Below are positions 47,699 to 57,295 of a DNA stretch of 64,000 nt, one piece after another; within the stretch, counting starts at the first letter, position 1; every line of letters begins with the position of its first letter. The DNA is taken from positions 62,001 to 126,000 of the forward strand of contig NZ_KE386852.1 in NCBI RefSeq assembly GCF_000429145.1, in the 5' to 3' direction. The DNA comes from Aestuariibacter salexigens DSM 15300. GTDB lineage: Bacteria > Pseudomonadota > Gammaproteobacteria > Enterobacterales > Alteromonadaceae. The notes beneath the pieces are model-generated. The model was not told the DNA's origin. It saw only the letters and a list, made by a program, of their open reading frames with translations, and searched no databases. Made by a program: the position numbers and the translations under genes.

Positions 47699-48598
47699 TT
47701 ACGTTCGTGATGCCTGGTAGATGCTCTCTATCGCCGCATCAAGCGTGGCATTGAACTCTTCATCAGACTGCTTAGCGGAGACGCCTTCCGTCAACGCGCG
47801 CGAGAAGCTCGCAATCATACCGCTATTTTCAGCCAGTTTGGCGTTTGCGTCTTCTCGGCTGTAGCCACCAGACAGCGCAACAACTTTCAGTACGCGAGGA
47901 TGGTCGACCAGCGGTTTATAGAAATTGGCCTCGTTAGGCAGTGTCAGCTTCAACATCACCTGTACATTGTCAGGCAGTGCATCCAGCTGCGCAGTAATTT
48001 CATCTCGTAAAATAGCTTCAGCCGCCGCCTTTTCAGGACTGTTAATATCGACTTCTGGTTCGATGATAGGCACAAGACCAGCTGCCAATATCTGTTTGCC
48101 AACTTCAAACTGTTGCTCTACAACAGCTTTGATGCCCGTTGGATTGGCCAGCTTGATAACAGAGCGCATTTTTGTGCCGAACACGTCCTGCGCATTGGCT
48201 TTGGCGAGCAACGCATCCAGTTGCGGCATAGGCTTCATAACCTGAACGCCATCCTGTTCATCAGCCAGGCCTTTGTCTACCTTCAAGAAGGGTACGACAT
48301 TTTTGTTCTGCCACAAGAAATGTGCCGAAGACTTGCCGCCAATTTCTCTATCCAGGGTGTTTTCAAATAAGATGGCACCCAGTACCCGCTCTCCGTTAAA
48401 TGCGTCGCTGGTGATAATGCGCGTGCGCATTTCATGTACTTTGGTGAACATCTCTTCATCACCGTTGTACTCAGATTCCTCAACACCATACAAGCGCAAG
48501 GCTTTGGGGGTACTGCCACCACTCTGATCCAGCGCGGCAATAAAACCATCTTGAGTACGAATTTTTTCCAGCATGTCTTGCTGAGCCTGTGAAGCCAT
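47699..48598 (-). CDS. fda: Fructose-bisphosphate aldolase, class I
   Basis: 299 residues from the ATG at 48598, with AAGGAG 8 bases upstream. The sequence has the class I signatures GFIAALDQSGGSTPKAL, FLKVDKGLADEQ, GTKMRSVIKL, VVEQQFEVGKQIL, IIEPEVDINSP and VVALSGGYSREDAN, closely resembling the Staphylococcus-type FdaA; the Schiff-base lysine is probably in MLKLTLP. It splits fructose-1,6-bisphosphate without a metal. It occupies the position after epd and pgk that E. coli gives to the unrelated class II enzyme FbaA. A 127-base gap separates it from pgk; a 7-bp hairpin (48620-48626 with 48636-48642) lies in its leader. Confidence 0.93.
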   Translation of the reverse strand: MASQAQQDMLEKIRTQDGFIAALDQSGGSTPKALRLYGVEESEYNGDEEMFTKVHEMRTRIITSDAFNGERVLGAILFENTLDREIGGKSSAHFLWQNKNVVPFLKVDKGLADEQDGVQVMKPMPQLDALLAKANAQDVFGTKMRSVIKLANPTGIKAVVEQQFEVGKQILAAGLVPIIEPEVDINSPEKAAAEAILRDEITAQLDALPDNVQVMLKLTLPNEANFYKPLVDHPRVLKVVALSGGYSREDANAKLAENSGMIASFSRALTEGVSAKQSDEEFNATLDAAIESIYQASRT

Positions 48599-48725
48599 GA
48601 GCAACACTCCTTTATTGTGCAATGCGATAGTAAAACGCATTGTGTAGGTTACAGAGGGCGGTCTTATCTGACCATATACCCAATTTTTATTATTCGCGCA
48701 TCATTAATGCACGCGTTGAATAGAT

Positions 48726-49901
48726 TTAGCAGCCTCGCTCTGTAAGCATTGCTACCGCCGGTAACGTCTTACCTTCGAGGAACTCGAGGAATGCACCACC
48801 ACCAGTCGAGATATAGGAAACCTTATCGCTAATTTGATATTTATCCACCGCAGCCAGGGTATCACCGCCCCCCGCAATAGAAAACGCAGCGCTGTCCGCG
48901 ATAGCGTGGGCAAGTGCTTTGGTTCCCTCGCCAAACTGATCAAACTCAAACACCCCAACCGGACCATTCCACACAATCGTGCCCGCATTTGCCAGTATAT
49001 CAGCCAGGGCCCGTGCAGACTCAGGGCCAATATCGAAGATCATATCGTCGTCTGCGACGTCGGCAACGCTTTTCAGGGTGGCTTCTGCATCTGCCGCGAA
49101 GGCTTTGCCACACACCACGTCAGTTGGCACAGGGATATCACCACCGTTATCTTTTGCCTGCTGCATCAGACGTGTTGCTTCACCGATAAGGTCAGCTTCA
49201 TAAAGTGACTTACCCACATTGTGACCATTCGCAGCAATAAAGGTGTTGGCGATGCCGCCGCCAACGACCAGCTGGTCAACTTTGCCCGCCAGGGATTCCA
49301 AAACGGTTAATTTGGTCGACACTTTTGAACCGCCGACAATGGCTACCAGCGGTCTGGCCGGGTTCTGCAACGCTTTACCCAAGGCGTCAAGTTCTGCAGC
49401 CAGTAATGGACCCGCACACGCGACCGGTGCAAACTGCCCTGCACCATGGGTAGAGGCCTGAGCTCGGTGTGCAGTGCCAAAGGCATCCATTACATACACA
49501 TCACATAGCGCCGCGTATTGCTTCGACAAGGCTTCATCGTTTTTCTTCTCGCCTTTATTGAAGCGGACATTTTCCAGCACCACTAACTCACCGGCATTAA
49601 GACTGACGCCCTGTAAGTAATCTGTTTCAAGGCGCACCGGGCAATCGAGCGCACCAGCGAGATAATCTACTACAGGTTTAAGACTAAACTCTTCAGCGTA
49701 CTCACCCTCAGTAGGACGCCCCAGGTGCGACATCACCATCACCTTGGCACCCGCTGCCAACGCATGCTTGATGGTCGGCAAAGATGCTTTGATGCGGGCA
49801 TCTGAGGTGACCTTGCCTTCTTTGACCGGTACATTGAGATCCTCACGAATGAGAACGCGCTTACCGCTCAAATCCAAATCTGTCATATTAATTATTGCCA
49901 T
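48726..49901 (-). CDS. pgk: Phosphoglycerate kinase
   Basis: 391 residues. Pgk makes ATP from 1,3-bisphosphoglycerate. Signatures: [18 protein letters not shown] (about 14-31), [11 protein letters not shown] near 57-67, [16 protein letters not shown] near 109-124, and the C-terminal nucleotide loop [14 protein letters not shown] and [16 protein letters not shown]. It is transcribed 18 bases after epd in the tkt-epd-pgk operon. Confidence 0.97.
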   Translation of the reverse strand: MAIINMTDLDLSGKRVLIREDLNVPVKEGKVTSDARIKASLPTIKHALAAGAKVMVMSHLGRPTEGEYAEEFSLKPVVDYLAGALDCPVRLETDYLQGVSLNAGELVVLENVRFNKGEKKNDEALSKQYAALCDVYVMDAFGTAHRAQASTHGAGQFAPVACAGPLLAAELDALGKALQNPARPLVAIVGGSKVSTKLTVLESLAGKVDQLVVGGGIANTFIAANGHNVGKSLYEADLIGEATRLMQQAKDNGGDIPVPTDVVCGKAFAADAEATLKSVADVADDDMIFDIGPESARALADILANAGTIVWNGPVGVFEFDQFGEGTKALAHAIADSAAFSIAGGGDTLAAVDKYQISDKVSYISTGGGAFLEFLEGKTLPAVAMLTERGC

Positions 49902-49919
49902 ATGTTCGGCTCCCTGAGG

Positions 49920-50939
49920 TTAAAGTGTGAATTCTTCTGCAAACATGGCTACCCCGGTATCCAGCATGCGATTAGCAAAGCCCCATTCATTATCACACCA
50001 AACCAGTGTCTTGATCAGCTGTCCATGGCTGACACGGGTTTGCGTGCCATCCACAATACAAGAATGGGGGTCGTGATTGAAATCGACAGATACCAGCGGT
50101 GCTTCGGTGTACCCCAAAATACCTGCCAGCCTACCATGTCGGGCGTCCTGTAGAGCGCGATTCACGTCTTCTACAGCAACATCTGATGCGACGGTAACGC
50201 TCAAGTCCATTGCCGTAACGTTAATGGTAGGCACTCTGACCGCGATAGCTTCGAAGCGGCCAGCGAACTTTGGCAGAATACGCTCTATGCCACGGGCCAG
50301 CCTTGTATCGACAGGAATAATCGATTGACTGGCGGCTCGGGTACGCCGCAAATCCGGGTGGTAGGCGTCAATAACCTGCTGATCATGCATCGATGCGTGA
50401 ATAGTAGTAATGGTGCCGCTTTTGACTGAAAATGCATTGTCCAGGGTCTGAAGCACCGGCACGATACAGTTGGTGGTGCAGCTACCATTTGATACCAGAC
50501 GGTCTGTCTGTTTAAGATTTTGTTCGTTGATGCCGTATACCACGGTGGCATCGAGGTCGGCCTCACCCGGCTGTGAAAACAGCACTTTTCTGGCGCCCGC
50601 CTGAATATGTGCCAGCCCCTGTTCGCGGCTGCCGGGACCGCCGCTGCATTCCATCACAAGGTCGACCCCGAAGCGTTGCCAGTCAATATCACCAGGGTGT
50701 TGTTGATGGGTTAATGCTATCCGGTCACCCGCCACGACCAGTGTGCCATTGTCCAATGCCACATCAAATGCAAATCGACCGTGGGTAGTGTCATACTTGA
50801 GTAAGTGCGCGATCCCTTCAGGCTCGGCAAGCTCATTGATGGCGACAACCTGGATATGCTGGTTGCGCCCAGATTCATACAGGGCGCGCAATACACTGCG
50901 ACCTATCCGGCCAAATCCGTTTATCGCCACCCGCAGCAT
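49920..50939 (-). CDS. epd: Erythrose-4-phosphate dehydrogenase
   Basis: 339 residues of the glyceraldehyde-3-phosphate dehydrogenase family. NAD-binding [11 protein letters not shown] at 4-14 and the catalytic C154 in SNGSCTTNC are intact. It matches E. coli Epd better than GapA in [20 protein letters not shown] and [18 protein letters not shown], and lies between tkt and pgk as epd does. Epd makes 4-phosphoerythronate for pyridoxal phosphate synthesis. Use as a glycolytic GAPDH cannot be ruled out from sequence alone. 22 bases separate it from tkt. Confidence 0.9.
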   Translation of the reverse strand: MLRVAINGFGRIGRSVLRALYESGRNQHIQVVAINELAEPEGIAHLLKYDTTHGRFAFDVALDNGTLVVAGDRIALTHQQHPGDIDWQRFGVDLVMECSGGPGSREQGLAHIQAGARKVLFSQPGEADLDATVVYGINEQNLKQTDRLVSNGSCTTNCIVPVLQTLDNAFSVKSGTITTIHASMHDQQVIDAYHPDLRRTRAASQSIIPVDTRLARGIERILPKFAGRFEAIAVRVPTINVTAMDLSVTVASDVAVEDVNRALQDARHGRLAGILGYTEAPLVSVDFNHDPHSCIVDGTQTRVSHGQLIKTLVWCDNEWGFANRMLDTGVAMFAEEFTL

Positions 50940-50961
50940 GATATTACGCCCCTGCTTACTA

Positions 50962-52962
50962 TCAGTGTTTGAGAAGTGCCTGACTGGCCTCTACAACAGC
51001 GTCGACTGTGATACCAAAGTGCTTGAACAAGTCGCCTGCCGGTGCCGATTCGCCGAATGAATCCATACCGATAATCGCTCCGTTCAAGCCCACATACTTA
51101 TACCAGAAGTCTTTACTGGCAGCTTCCACTGCAACTCGTCTGGTTACGGCTGACGGCAGTACTTGCTCTCGGTATTCTGCACTCTGACGGTCAAACACAT
51201 CACTACTTGGCATAGATACGACTCGCGCCTGCACGCCGCTTTCGGTGAGTTGCTGCCATGCGTCAACCGCCAATTGCACTTCGGAGCCGGTTGCAATAAG
51301 GATGATGTCAGGCGCTGCATCGCAGTCCTTTAAGACATAGCCACCACGTGATACGTCCGCCAGTTGGCGTTCATCACGTGACTGCTGAGGCAAACCTTGT
51401 CGGGTAAAAATCAGACTCGTGGGTCCATCATTTCTTTCAATGGCCATTTTCCACGCAATCGCAGATTCGACCTGATCACAGGGACGCCAGTTATCCAGGT
51501 TTGGCGTGGCGCGCAAGGCTGTTAATTGCTCTACCGGCTGGTGTGTCGGACCGTCTTCTCCCAGACCGATTGAGTCGTGCGTGTAGACAAACAAACACGG
51601 CAGCTTCATCAACGCCGCCATTCGCACAGCATTGCGAGCATATTCCATGAACATCAGGAAGGTCGCACCATACGCTTTAAAGCCACCATGCAGTGCAATA
51701 CCATTCATGATGGCGCTCATACCAAATTCACGAACGCCGTAATAAATATAGTTACCGCTCGCATCCTTAGCGGTAAGAGGCTTGCTATCAGACCAGATAG
51801 TCAGGTTTGAACCTGCCAAATCTGCAGAGCCGCCCATAAATTCAGGCAGCAGGGGCCCAAACGCATTGAGTGCGTTTTGTGATGCTTTACGGGTTGCAAC
51901 GTTAGCAGGGTTTGCCTGTAGCGAAGCAATATAAGCACTGGCTTGTGCTTCCCAGTTAGCTGGCAAGTCACCTTTAACGCGGCGCGTAAATTCAGCAGCC
52001 AATTCAGGATAAGCCTGCTGGTATGCATCAAAACGTTGCTGCCATGTATGCTGTGCGGCCTGCCCTTTATCTTTTGCATCCCACTGAGCATAGATATCTT
52101 GCGGGATCACAAATTTGTCGTGCTCCCAACCAAGCGCTTTGCGCGTCGCGGCGATTTCATCCTCGCCAAGCGGCGCACCGTGGCAAGACTCGGTGCCCTG
52201 TTTGTTTGGTGCGCCAAACCCAATAACGGTTTTACAGCAAATAAGGGTTGGTTTGTTCGTTTCTGCTCGCGCCTGCGTGATAGCGGAGCTTATCTGCTCA
52301 GCATCATGACCATCAACACCTTCAATAACCTGCCAACCGTAAGCGCGGAAACGGGCAGGTGTATCATCAGTAAACCACCCTTCTACTTCGCCATCGATGG
52401 AAATGCCATTGTCATCCCAGAACGCGACCAATTTACCGAGTCCGAGTGTTCCTGCCAGTGAACACACTTCGTGAGAAATGCCTTCCATCAAGCAGCCATC
52501 ACCCAAAAACGCATAGGTGTAGTGGTCAACGATGTCATGTCCGGGCTGGTTGAACTGTGCAGCCAGGGCTTTTTCAGCGATCGCCATTCCAACAGCGTTA
52601 CTTATCCCCTGTCCAAGTGGCCCGGTCGTCGTCTCGACACCAGGGGCATAGCCGTACTCCGGATGGCCTGGTGTTTTAGAATGTAACTGGCGGAAGTTTT
52701 TCAGCTCCTGCAAAGGCAGTTCATAACCAGATAGGTGCAGCAGAGAATACAACAGCATCGACCCGTGACCGTTAGATAAAACGAAACGGTCGCGGTTAGG
52801 CCAGGCTGGATCAGTTGGATTATGAACAAGGTAATCCTGCCATAAGACCTGCGCAATATCAGCCATGCCCATGGGTGCACCTGGATGACCAGAATTAGCT
52901 TGTTGAACAGCATCCATACTTAATGCGCGAATGGCATTGGCAAGATCTCGGCGTGACGGCAT
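50962..52962 (-). CDS. tkt: Transketolase
   Basis: 666 residues from the ATG at 52962, chosen because transketolases begin [20 protein letters not shown] and because GGAGA lies 6 bases upstream; the open frame extends to 53067 without similarity. It transfers two-carbon units in the pentose phosphate pathway with thiamine diphosphate. The cofactor motif [14 protein letters not shown] (about 154-167), SGHPGAPMG near the N-terminus, and [19 protein letters not shown] are all present. It heads an operon with epd and pgk and is divergent from metK. Confidence 0.96.
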   Translation of the reverse strand: MPSRRDLANAIRALSMDAVQQANSGHPGAPMGMADIAQVLWQDYLVHNPTDPAWPNRDRFVLSNGHGSMLLYSLLHLSGYELPLQELKNFRQLHSKTPGHPEYGYAPGVETTTGPLGQGISNAVGMAIAEKALAAQFNQPGHDIVDHYTYAFLGDGCLMEGISHEVCSLAGTLGLGKLVAFWDDNGISIDGEVEGWFTDDTPARFRAYGWQVIEGVDGHDAEQISSAITQARAETNKPTLICCKTVIGFGAPNKQGTESCHGAPLGEDEIAATRKALGWEHDKFVIPQDIYAQWDAKDKGQAAQHTWQQRFDAYQQAYPELAAEFTRRVKGDLPANWEAQASAYIASLQANPANVATRKASQNALNAFGPLLPEFMGGSADLAGSNLTIWSDSKPLTAKDASGNYIYYGVREFGMSAIMNGIALHGGFKAYGATFLMFMEYARNAVRMAALMKLPCLFVYTHDSIGLGEDGPTHQPVEQLTALRATPNLDNWRPCDQVESAIAWKMAIERNDGPTSLIFTRQGLPQQSRDERQLADVSRGGYVLKDCDAAPDIILIATGSEVQLAVDAWQQLTESGVQARVVSMPSSDVFDRQSAEYREQVLPSAVTRRVAVEAASKDFWYKYVGLNGAIIGMDSFGESAPAGDLFKHFGITVDAVVEASQALLKH

Positions 52963-53125
52963 GACTTCTCCTGCAGAAAATAAACGTTTAGAGATTGTCC
53001 GAAGCATCTCTGTGGGCACTCCGGAAACGTGGGCCGGTATTCTCCCCCAGGCGCAGTTCTTGTGCAATGGCTGGAGCCGAATTTACAACCTGTAAACGCG
53101 TTCAGTGGAAACATTAGTTACCATC

Positions 53126-53157
53126 AGCCATTTAGACGTCTGGAAGTAAAGACTGGT
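53126..53157 (+). promoter_or_regulatory. MetJ operator (tandem met boxes) upstream of metK
   Basis: AGACGTCT at 53134-53141 is a perfect met box. It is flanked by abutting 8-base units AGCCATTT (53126-53133), GGAAGTAA (53142-53149) and AGACTGGT (53150-53157), of which the first and last match five of eight positions. MetJ bound with S-adenosylmethionine represses methionine genes at such arrays. A -10-like TATAAA starts at 53157, so the array covers the promoter core. Confidence 0.8.
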
Positions 53158-53219
53158 ATAAATTTCATTTACGGCTAAAATACAGTCTTTCGTTTTCATG
53201 CAGAAGAGAAGTGACCCAC

Positions 53220-54368
53220 ATGACCAGACACCTTTTTACATCCGAATCGGTTTCAGAAGGACATCCGGATAAAATCGCCGATCAGATTTCTGATGCCGTG
53301 CTGGATGCCATTCTAGAGCAGGATCCCCGTGCCCGAGTAGCGTGTGAGACCTACGTTAAAACAGGCATGGTGATGGTGGGTGGCGAAATCACAACTTCTG
53401 CCTGGGTCGACATTGAAGATTTAACCCGCAGGACCGTTAAAGACATTGGCTACACTCATTCAGATATGGGCTTTGACGCCGAGTCGTGTGCGGTGCTTAA
53501 TGCCATCGGCAAGCAGTCACCAGATATCAATCAGGGCGTTGACAGAAGTCGTCCCGAAGAACAGGGTGCCGGCGACCAGGGGTTAATGTTCGGCTATGCC
53601 AGTAACGAAACCGACGTGCTAATGCCTGCCCCCATTACCTATTCGCACCGCCTGGTACAGCGACAGGCTGAAGTACGTAAAAAAGGTATCCTCGACTGGC
53701 TGCGGCCCGATGCCAAATCACAGGTTACGTTTGTGTATGAAGACAATAAGCCTGTTGCTATCGATGCGGTTGTTCTGTCTACCCAACATTGCGACAGCAT
53801 CAGCACAGAAACACTGCGCGAAGCGGTGATGGATGAAATCATCAAGCCTGTGTTACCGGCTGAATGGCTGAGCGCGAACACCAAGTTTCATATTAACCCA
53901 ACTGGGCGATTTGTGATTGGTGGCCCAATGGGTGACTGTGGCCTGACCGGCCGCAAGATCATTGTGGATACATACGGTGGCATGGCACGTCATGGCGGCG
54001 GCGCGTTTTCAGGAAAGGATCCTAGTAAAGTTGACCGCAGTGCCGCTTATGCAGGGCGCTACGTGGCGAAAAATATCGTAGCCGCAGGGCTCGCCGAGCG
54101 CTGTGAGATACAGGTATCCTATGCCATTGGCGTTGCCGATCCGACATCGATCAGCATTGATACTTTCGGCACCGGCAAGGTCAGCGATGAAATCCTTACG
54201 GAACTGGTGAAAACCCACTTCGATCTTAGGCCTTATGGATTGATAAAAATGCTTGACCTGGAACGTCCGATCTATAAGGCGACTGCAGCGTATGGCCACT
54301 TCGGCCGTGACGCCTTTCCATGGGAAAAAACTGACAAAGCGGAACAGTTACGAGCAGACGCGCTATAA
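53220..54368 (+). CDS. metK: S-adenosylmethionine synthetase
   Basis: 382 residues from the ATG at 53220; the GTG nine bases earlier is less likely since the family begins [15 protein letters not shown] right after the first few residues and GAGAAG lies about 10 bases before the ATG. MetK makes SAM from methionine and ATP. Signatures: [30 protein letters not shown] near 115 and [19 protein letters not shown] near 260. It is divergent from tkt and preceded by a MetJ operator. Confidence 0.97.
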   Translation: MTRHLFTSESVSEGHPDKIADQISDAVLDAILEQDPRARVACETYVKTGMVMVGGEITTSAWVDIEDLTRRTVKDIGYTHSDMGFDAESCAVLNAIGKQSPDINQGVDRSRPEEQGAGDQGLMFGYASNETDVLMPAPITYSHRLVQRQAEVRKKGILDWLRPDAKSQVTFVYEDNKPVAIDAVVLSTQHCDSISTETLREAVMDEIIKPVLPAEWLSANTKFHINPTGRFVIGGPMGDCGLTGRKIIVDTYGGMARHGGGAFSGKDPSKVDRSAAYAGRYVAKNIVAAGLAERCEIQVSYAIGVADPTSISIDTFGTGKVSDEILTELVKTHFDLRPYGLIKMLDLERPIYKATAAYGHFGRDAFPWEKTDKAEQLRADAL

Positions 54369-54376
54369 GCGCGTCT
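54356..54376. terminator. Hairpin across the metK stop codon
   Basis: Perfect 9-bp inverted repeat AGACGCGCT/AGCGCGTCT (54356-54364 and 54368-54376) with loop ATA; the stop codon sits in it. No T-run follows in either direction. It lies 5 bases before the stop of the convergent lipoprotein gene and may act as an mRNA-end structure for both. Confidence 0.5.
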
Positions 54377-54381
54377 AGCCG

Positions 54382-54846
54382 TTAATAATACGCTTCCGCC
54401 TCTAGTTCGCACACTCTGCCATCAACCCGGTTCAATGATACTTCACCGGCGACACGCACTTTAACGCAGTCGCCGTACGTGGCAGGCTGATGGTCGATAA
54501 TGACGGTAACGGTATCGCCATCCACTGCATCCAAATCATACTCGAAGCCACGGTTGTCACCTTCAAACAGGGCCGTCAGCGCGCCGGCAATGAGGCCTCC
54601 CCACAGCGCACCGCGGAGAATATCGTCACCATCCCGGTGAATACTGGATATCATGCCATCCACCGCCCCCACAGCTGCCGCTTCTCCCGCATAGGATTTG
54701 AATTTTACTTCCCTGACATCGTGAACATAGGCGTAGAACTCTGTCACAAACTGATTTTCCGCCGCACGATGCACCCCCGACGAGGCACAACCACCTAACC
54801 ATGCCATTACGCTAAATGCCAACGCTATTTTCGTAACAGATTTCAC
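54382..54846 (-). CDS. Small lipoprotein with glycine-zipper-like segment
   Basis: 154 residues. Signal peptide with lipobox LGGC and lipidated C20. A glycine/alanine-rich hydrophobic stretch GALWGGLIAGALTAL (about 81-95), preceded by AAAVGAVDGMISS, resembles the glycine zipper of SlyB/PcP-type outer-membrane lipoproteins. The C-terminal 50 residues include two cysteines (in YGDCVKV and GRVCELE) that could pair. A role in outer-membrane integrity is plausible but not shown. Convergent with metK. Confidence 0.7.
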   Translation of the reverse strand: MKSVTKIALAFSVMAWLGGCASSGVHRAAENQFVTEFYAYVHDVREVKFKSYAGEAAAVGAVDGMISSIHRDGDDILRGALWGGLIAGALTALFEGDNRGFEYDLDAVDGDTVTVIIDHQPATYGDCVKVRVAGEVSLNRVDGRVCELEAEAYY

Positions 54847-54965
54847 GATAACTCCTTCACCGGACTTTTTTGCTGAGTTAAAGTTAAAGTAGTTCTGCTA
54901 AGCTGAACCAAAGCTTAACCACGTTGGTTTTGGCAGCGTTTTATTTAATTAATGGATATCACACT

Positions 54966-55769
54966 ATGAGAAGCACGCTCCGCACGGTTGCTATCACGTT
55001 TTTATCGGTTTTCCTGTTAAGCAGTTGTGCGACCTCCCCCACCGGTCGCAGTCAGCTATTACTGTATTCGAGCCAGGAACTGTCAGTGATGGGTGCACAG
55101 GCGTTTGATGGTATGAAAACGCAGCTAAAAGTCACAGAAGGTGGACAACAGAACAGTTATGTCAATTGTGTTGCTGGTTTCATCACCAGGCAGGTTCCTC
55201 AATCCGTTTTCGCTGGCCAGTGGGAAGTTGTTGTGTTTGATGATGAGCAGGTAAACGCGTTTGCGCTGCCTGGCGGTAAGATTGGGGTGTACACTGGGCT
55301 GCTAAAGGTTGCCACCAATCAGCATCAGTTGGCAGCGGTTATCGGACATGAAGTGGGCCACGTGATCGCTGAACACGGCAATGAAAGAATGTCACAAGGC
55401 ACGTTGATACAGATTGGCACTGAGGCGACCAGGCAAATAATCAACGCCAACGAGGTTGCCTATAGTCAGCCCATTATGGCTGCGATTGGACTGGGTTTGC
55501 AGGTCGGTGTGCAGTTGCCATTTAGCCGCACTCACGAATCTGAAGCCGACCTGATTGGATTAGATCTAATGGCGAGTTCAGGGTTCGACCCACAGCAGGC
55601 AGTAAGCTTGTGGCAGAATATGGAAAAAGCCAGTGGTGGCAGGCAACAGCCAGAATTTCTTTCTACCCACCCAGCACCTCAAACTCGTATCAAAGATCTA
55701 CAGGCCAATATGCAGCCTGCAATGGCGCTGTATAAGGCCAGTACGGAGAGGCCCCGCTGCAATCCATAA
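54966..55769 (+). CDS. M48 family metalloprotease, lipoprotein
   Basis: 267 residues from the ATG at 54966, chosen because it begins the signal peptide; lipobox LSSC near residue 21. The zinc site HEVGH (in VIGHEVGHVIAEHGNERM, about 128-145) and the third ligand E in HESEADLIGLDLM (about 193) are intact. It resembles E. coli LoiP and YcaL, outer-membrane lipoprotein proteases that clear misfolded envelope proteins. Convergent with mscS, sharing a bidirectional terminator. Confidence 0.9.
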   Translation: MRSTLRTVAITFLSVFLLSSCATSPTGRSQLLLYSSQELSVMGAQAFDGMKTQLKVTEGGQQNSYVNCVAGFITRQVPQSVFAGQWEVVVFDDEQVNAFALPGGKIGVYTGLLKVATNQHQLAAVIGHEVGHVIAEHGNERMSQGTLIQIGTEATRQIINANEVAYSQPIMAAIGLGLQVGVQLPFSRTHESEADLIGLDLMASSGFDPQQAVSLWQNMEKASGGRQQPEFLSTHPAPQTRIKDLQANMQPAMALYKASTERPRCNP

Positions 55770-55770
55770 A

Positions 55771-55797
55771 AAAACGGGCCATTATCTGGCCCGTTTT
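55771..55797. terminator. Bidirectional terminator between the M48 gene and mscS
   Basis: Perfect 10-bp stem AAAACGGGCC/GGCCCGTTTT (55771-55780 and 55788-55797) with a 7-base loop. T-runs follow in both directions (seven T on the minus strand), serving both convergent genes. Confidence 0.9.
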
Positions 55798-55817
55798 CAT
55801 TTTCCAATAACGACTAA

Positions 55818-56645
55818 TTATTCGCTGTCGGCTTTGTGTAAATGCACATCCATTTGTGGGAATGGAATGCCGATACCTTCCTGGTCAAATCGCAACTTCA
55901 CCGCTTCGGTAAAATCGAATTTAACGCCCCAATAGTCCTCGGATTTAACCCACGGACGCACTACAAAATTGACGCTGCTATCCGCTAATTCAGACACCGC
56001 CACTTTTGGTGCAGGATCTTTCAGAATTCGCTCATCCGCTTCTACCATTTCGTTCAGGATATTCTTTGCTTTAAGCAAGTCAGCGTCGTAAGCAATGCCG
56101 ATGACCATATCAACACGTCGAGTGTCCTTGGCAGAGTAATTGATAATGTTGTCACCATAAATCTTGCCATTAGGCACGATGATTTCTTTGTTATCTGGCG
56201 TTGTCATAATGGTCGTGAAAATACTGATACTCTTAACCGTTCCCATGACACCTGCGGTTTCAACGAAGTCTCCGGCTTTAAAGGGACGGAACACCAGCAA
56301 CATCACACCAGCCGCAAAATTCTGTAACGACCCCTGCAACGACAGACCAATAGCCAGACCTGCCGCACCTAAAATCGCCACCAGTGATGTAGTGTCGACA
56401 CCCAACTGATCGAGCGATGCCACGATCACAAACAGCATCAGAATGGCGCTAATAATTGACTTAACAAAGTCAATCAGCATGTCGTCCCACTTCGATTTGG
56501 ACATCACTTTGCCAAACAAGCCGACCAGTACATTGACCACAATGCGACCAATGATAAAAATCAATAGCGCCATGACGATATTGATGCCCCAAGGTATCAC
56601 GTAGAGATCAATGATTTCTTGCATTTGTTCTGCATTCATATCCAT
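55818..56645 (-). CDS. mscS: Small-conductance mechanosensitive channel MscS
   Basis: 275 residues. Three N-terminal membrane helices (about 15-40, 58-80, 86-115); the pore helix contains GAAGLAIGLSLQGSLQNFAAGVMLL, the MscS signature. A beta domain and a C-terminal vestibule domain follow (FRPFKAGDFVETAGVMGTV, IVPNGKIYGDNI). It opens when membrane tension rises, releasing solutes in hypoosmotic shock. A perfect 18-bp palindrome lies 26 bases upstream of its start. Confidence 0.95.
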   Translation of the reverse strand: MDMNAEQMQEIIDLYVIPWGINIVMALLIFIIGRIVVNVLVGLFGKVMSKSKWDDMLIDFVKSIISAILMLFVIVASLDQLGVDTTSLVAILGAAGLAIGLSLQGSLQNFAAGVMLLVFRPFKAGDFVETAGVMGTVKSISIFTTIMTTPDNKEIIVPNGKIYGDNIINYSAKDTRRVDMVIGIAYDADLLKAKNILNEMVEADERILKDPAPKVAVSELADSSVNFVVRPWVKSEDYWGVKFDFTEAVKLRFDQEGIGIPFPQMDVHLHKADSE

Positions 56646-56670
56646 GTGTTGTTCCTGTTAACGAGTTGAG

Positions 56671-56688
56671 TGTTGACGCGCGTCAACA
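56671..56688. promoter_or_regulatory. Perfect 18-bp palindrome upstream of mscS
   Basis: TGTTGACGCGCGTCAACA is a perfect palindrome with no spacer. It ends 26 bases before the mscS ATG, in the 331-base gap 56646-56976, a position suited to a dimeric repressor or to a leader hairpin. No cognate regulator is recognisable nearby. Confidence 0.55.
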
Positions 56689-56873
56689 AAGATCGGTGAC
56701 GAACGTGTCAGAGTGTAGTTATAACGCACTGGGTAAAATTATCCATAGGTATATCTAACAATATATAAAACTGTCATATCAAGATGTTACTTTAAAGAGG
56801 TTAGAAGCACAGAATATTGGTATCTCATTGATTTGACTATCGATATAAGAAAATATGCTGCTCCGACTTTAAT

Positions 56874-56901
56874 TTGACAGGTTTTTGACTATCTTTATGA
56901 G
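56874..56901 (+). promoter_or_regulatory. Candidate promoter of the 57-residue membrane protein
   Basis: TTGACA (56874-56879) and TATGAG (56896-56901) with a 16-base spacer. Transcription would begin about 70 bases before the small gene at 56977. The -35 is perfect; the -10 is mediocre. Confidence 0.45.
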
Positions 56902-56976
56902 ACTCAAAACATCGACATTGATGGGTATTGAGTGCTCTACAAAAGAGTCAGCTTAATATTTTTAAAGGAATTGAAA

Positions 56977-57150
56977 ATGTTAGTTCTTTCAATGCTATTC
57001 ATAACCGTGGTGGTGCTTTTTATCTTCTCGCTGACCAGGGACACAGGAAAGCACACCAAGTATGCTCGCAAAGGGCATCACTCTCCTTCTACACTTAATC
57101 AGGAGACCAGCCATTCGGTGACGTCAACTGATTTAATAAAGGTCAATTAG
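56977..57150 (+). CDS. 57-residue single-helix membrane protein, unknown function
   Basis: Starts at the ATG at 56977 with AAAGGA 7 bases upstream. A hydrophobic N-terminal helix (LVLSMLFITVVVLFIFSL, about 2-19) is followed by a basic, then serine/threonine-rich polar tail. No family is recognised. It has its own candidate promoter upstream and a strong hairpin 12 bases downstream, the layout of an independent small gene. An upstream in-frame codon at 56932 lacks a ribosome site. Confidence 0.5.
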   Translation: MLVLSMLFITVVVLFIFSLTRDTGKHTKYARKGHHSPSTLNQETSHSVTSTDLIKVN

Positions 57151-57161
57151 GCAGTAACGTG

Positions 57162-57194
57162 ATGCTATTCGTCGCCACGCGCGGCGAATAGCAT
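57162..57194 (+). terminator. Strong hairpin after the small membrane-protein gene
   Basis: A 14-bp stem (57162-57175 with 57181-57194), with one G-U pair if read as RNA, and a 5-base loop CACGC. Only TGCTTCT follows, so the T-run is poor. It probably marks the end of the small gene's transcript or protects its 3' end. Confidence 0.6.
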
Positions 57195-57295
57195 TGCTTC
57201 TATGTAAATCTAGGGCAGCCATATTGTGCCGCTGATGCTTCATGGTAGACTTCGCTTCCGACATCAATATCAGTGAATCGAGCCACATTACTGTC

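Noticed and set aside
56771-56787. CTGTCAT as a possible Pho box
   Set aside because: The second half-site ATGTTAC is two bases out of register and imperfect, so the direct repeat of a Pho box is not formed.
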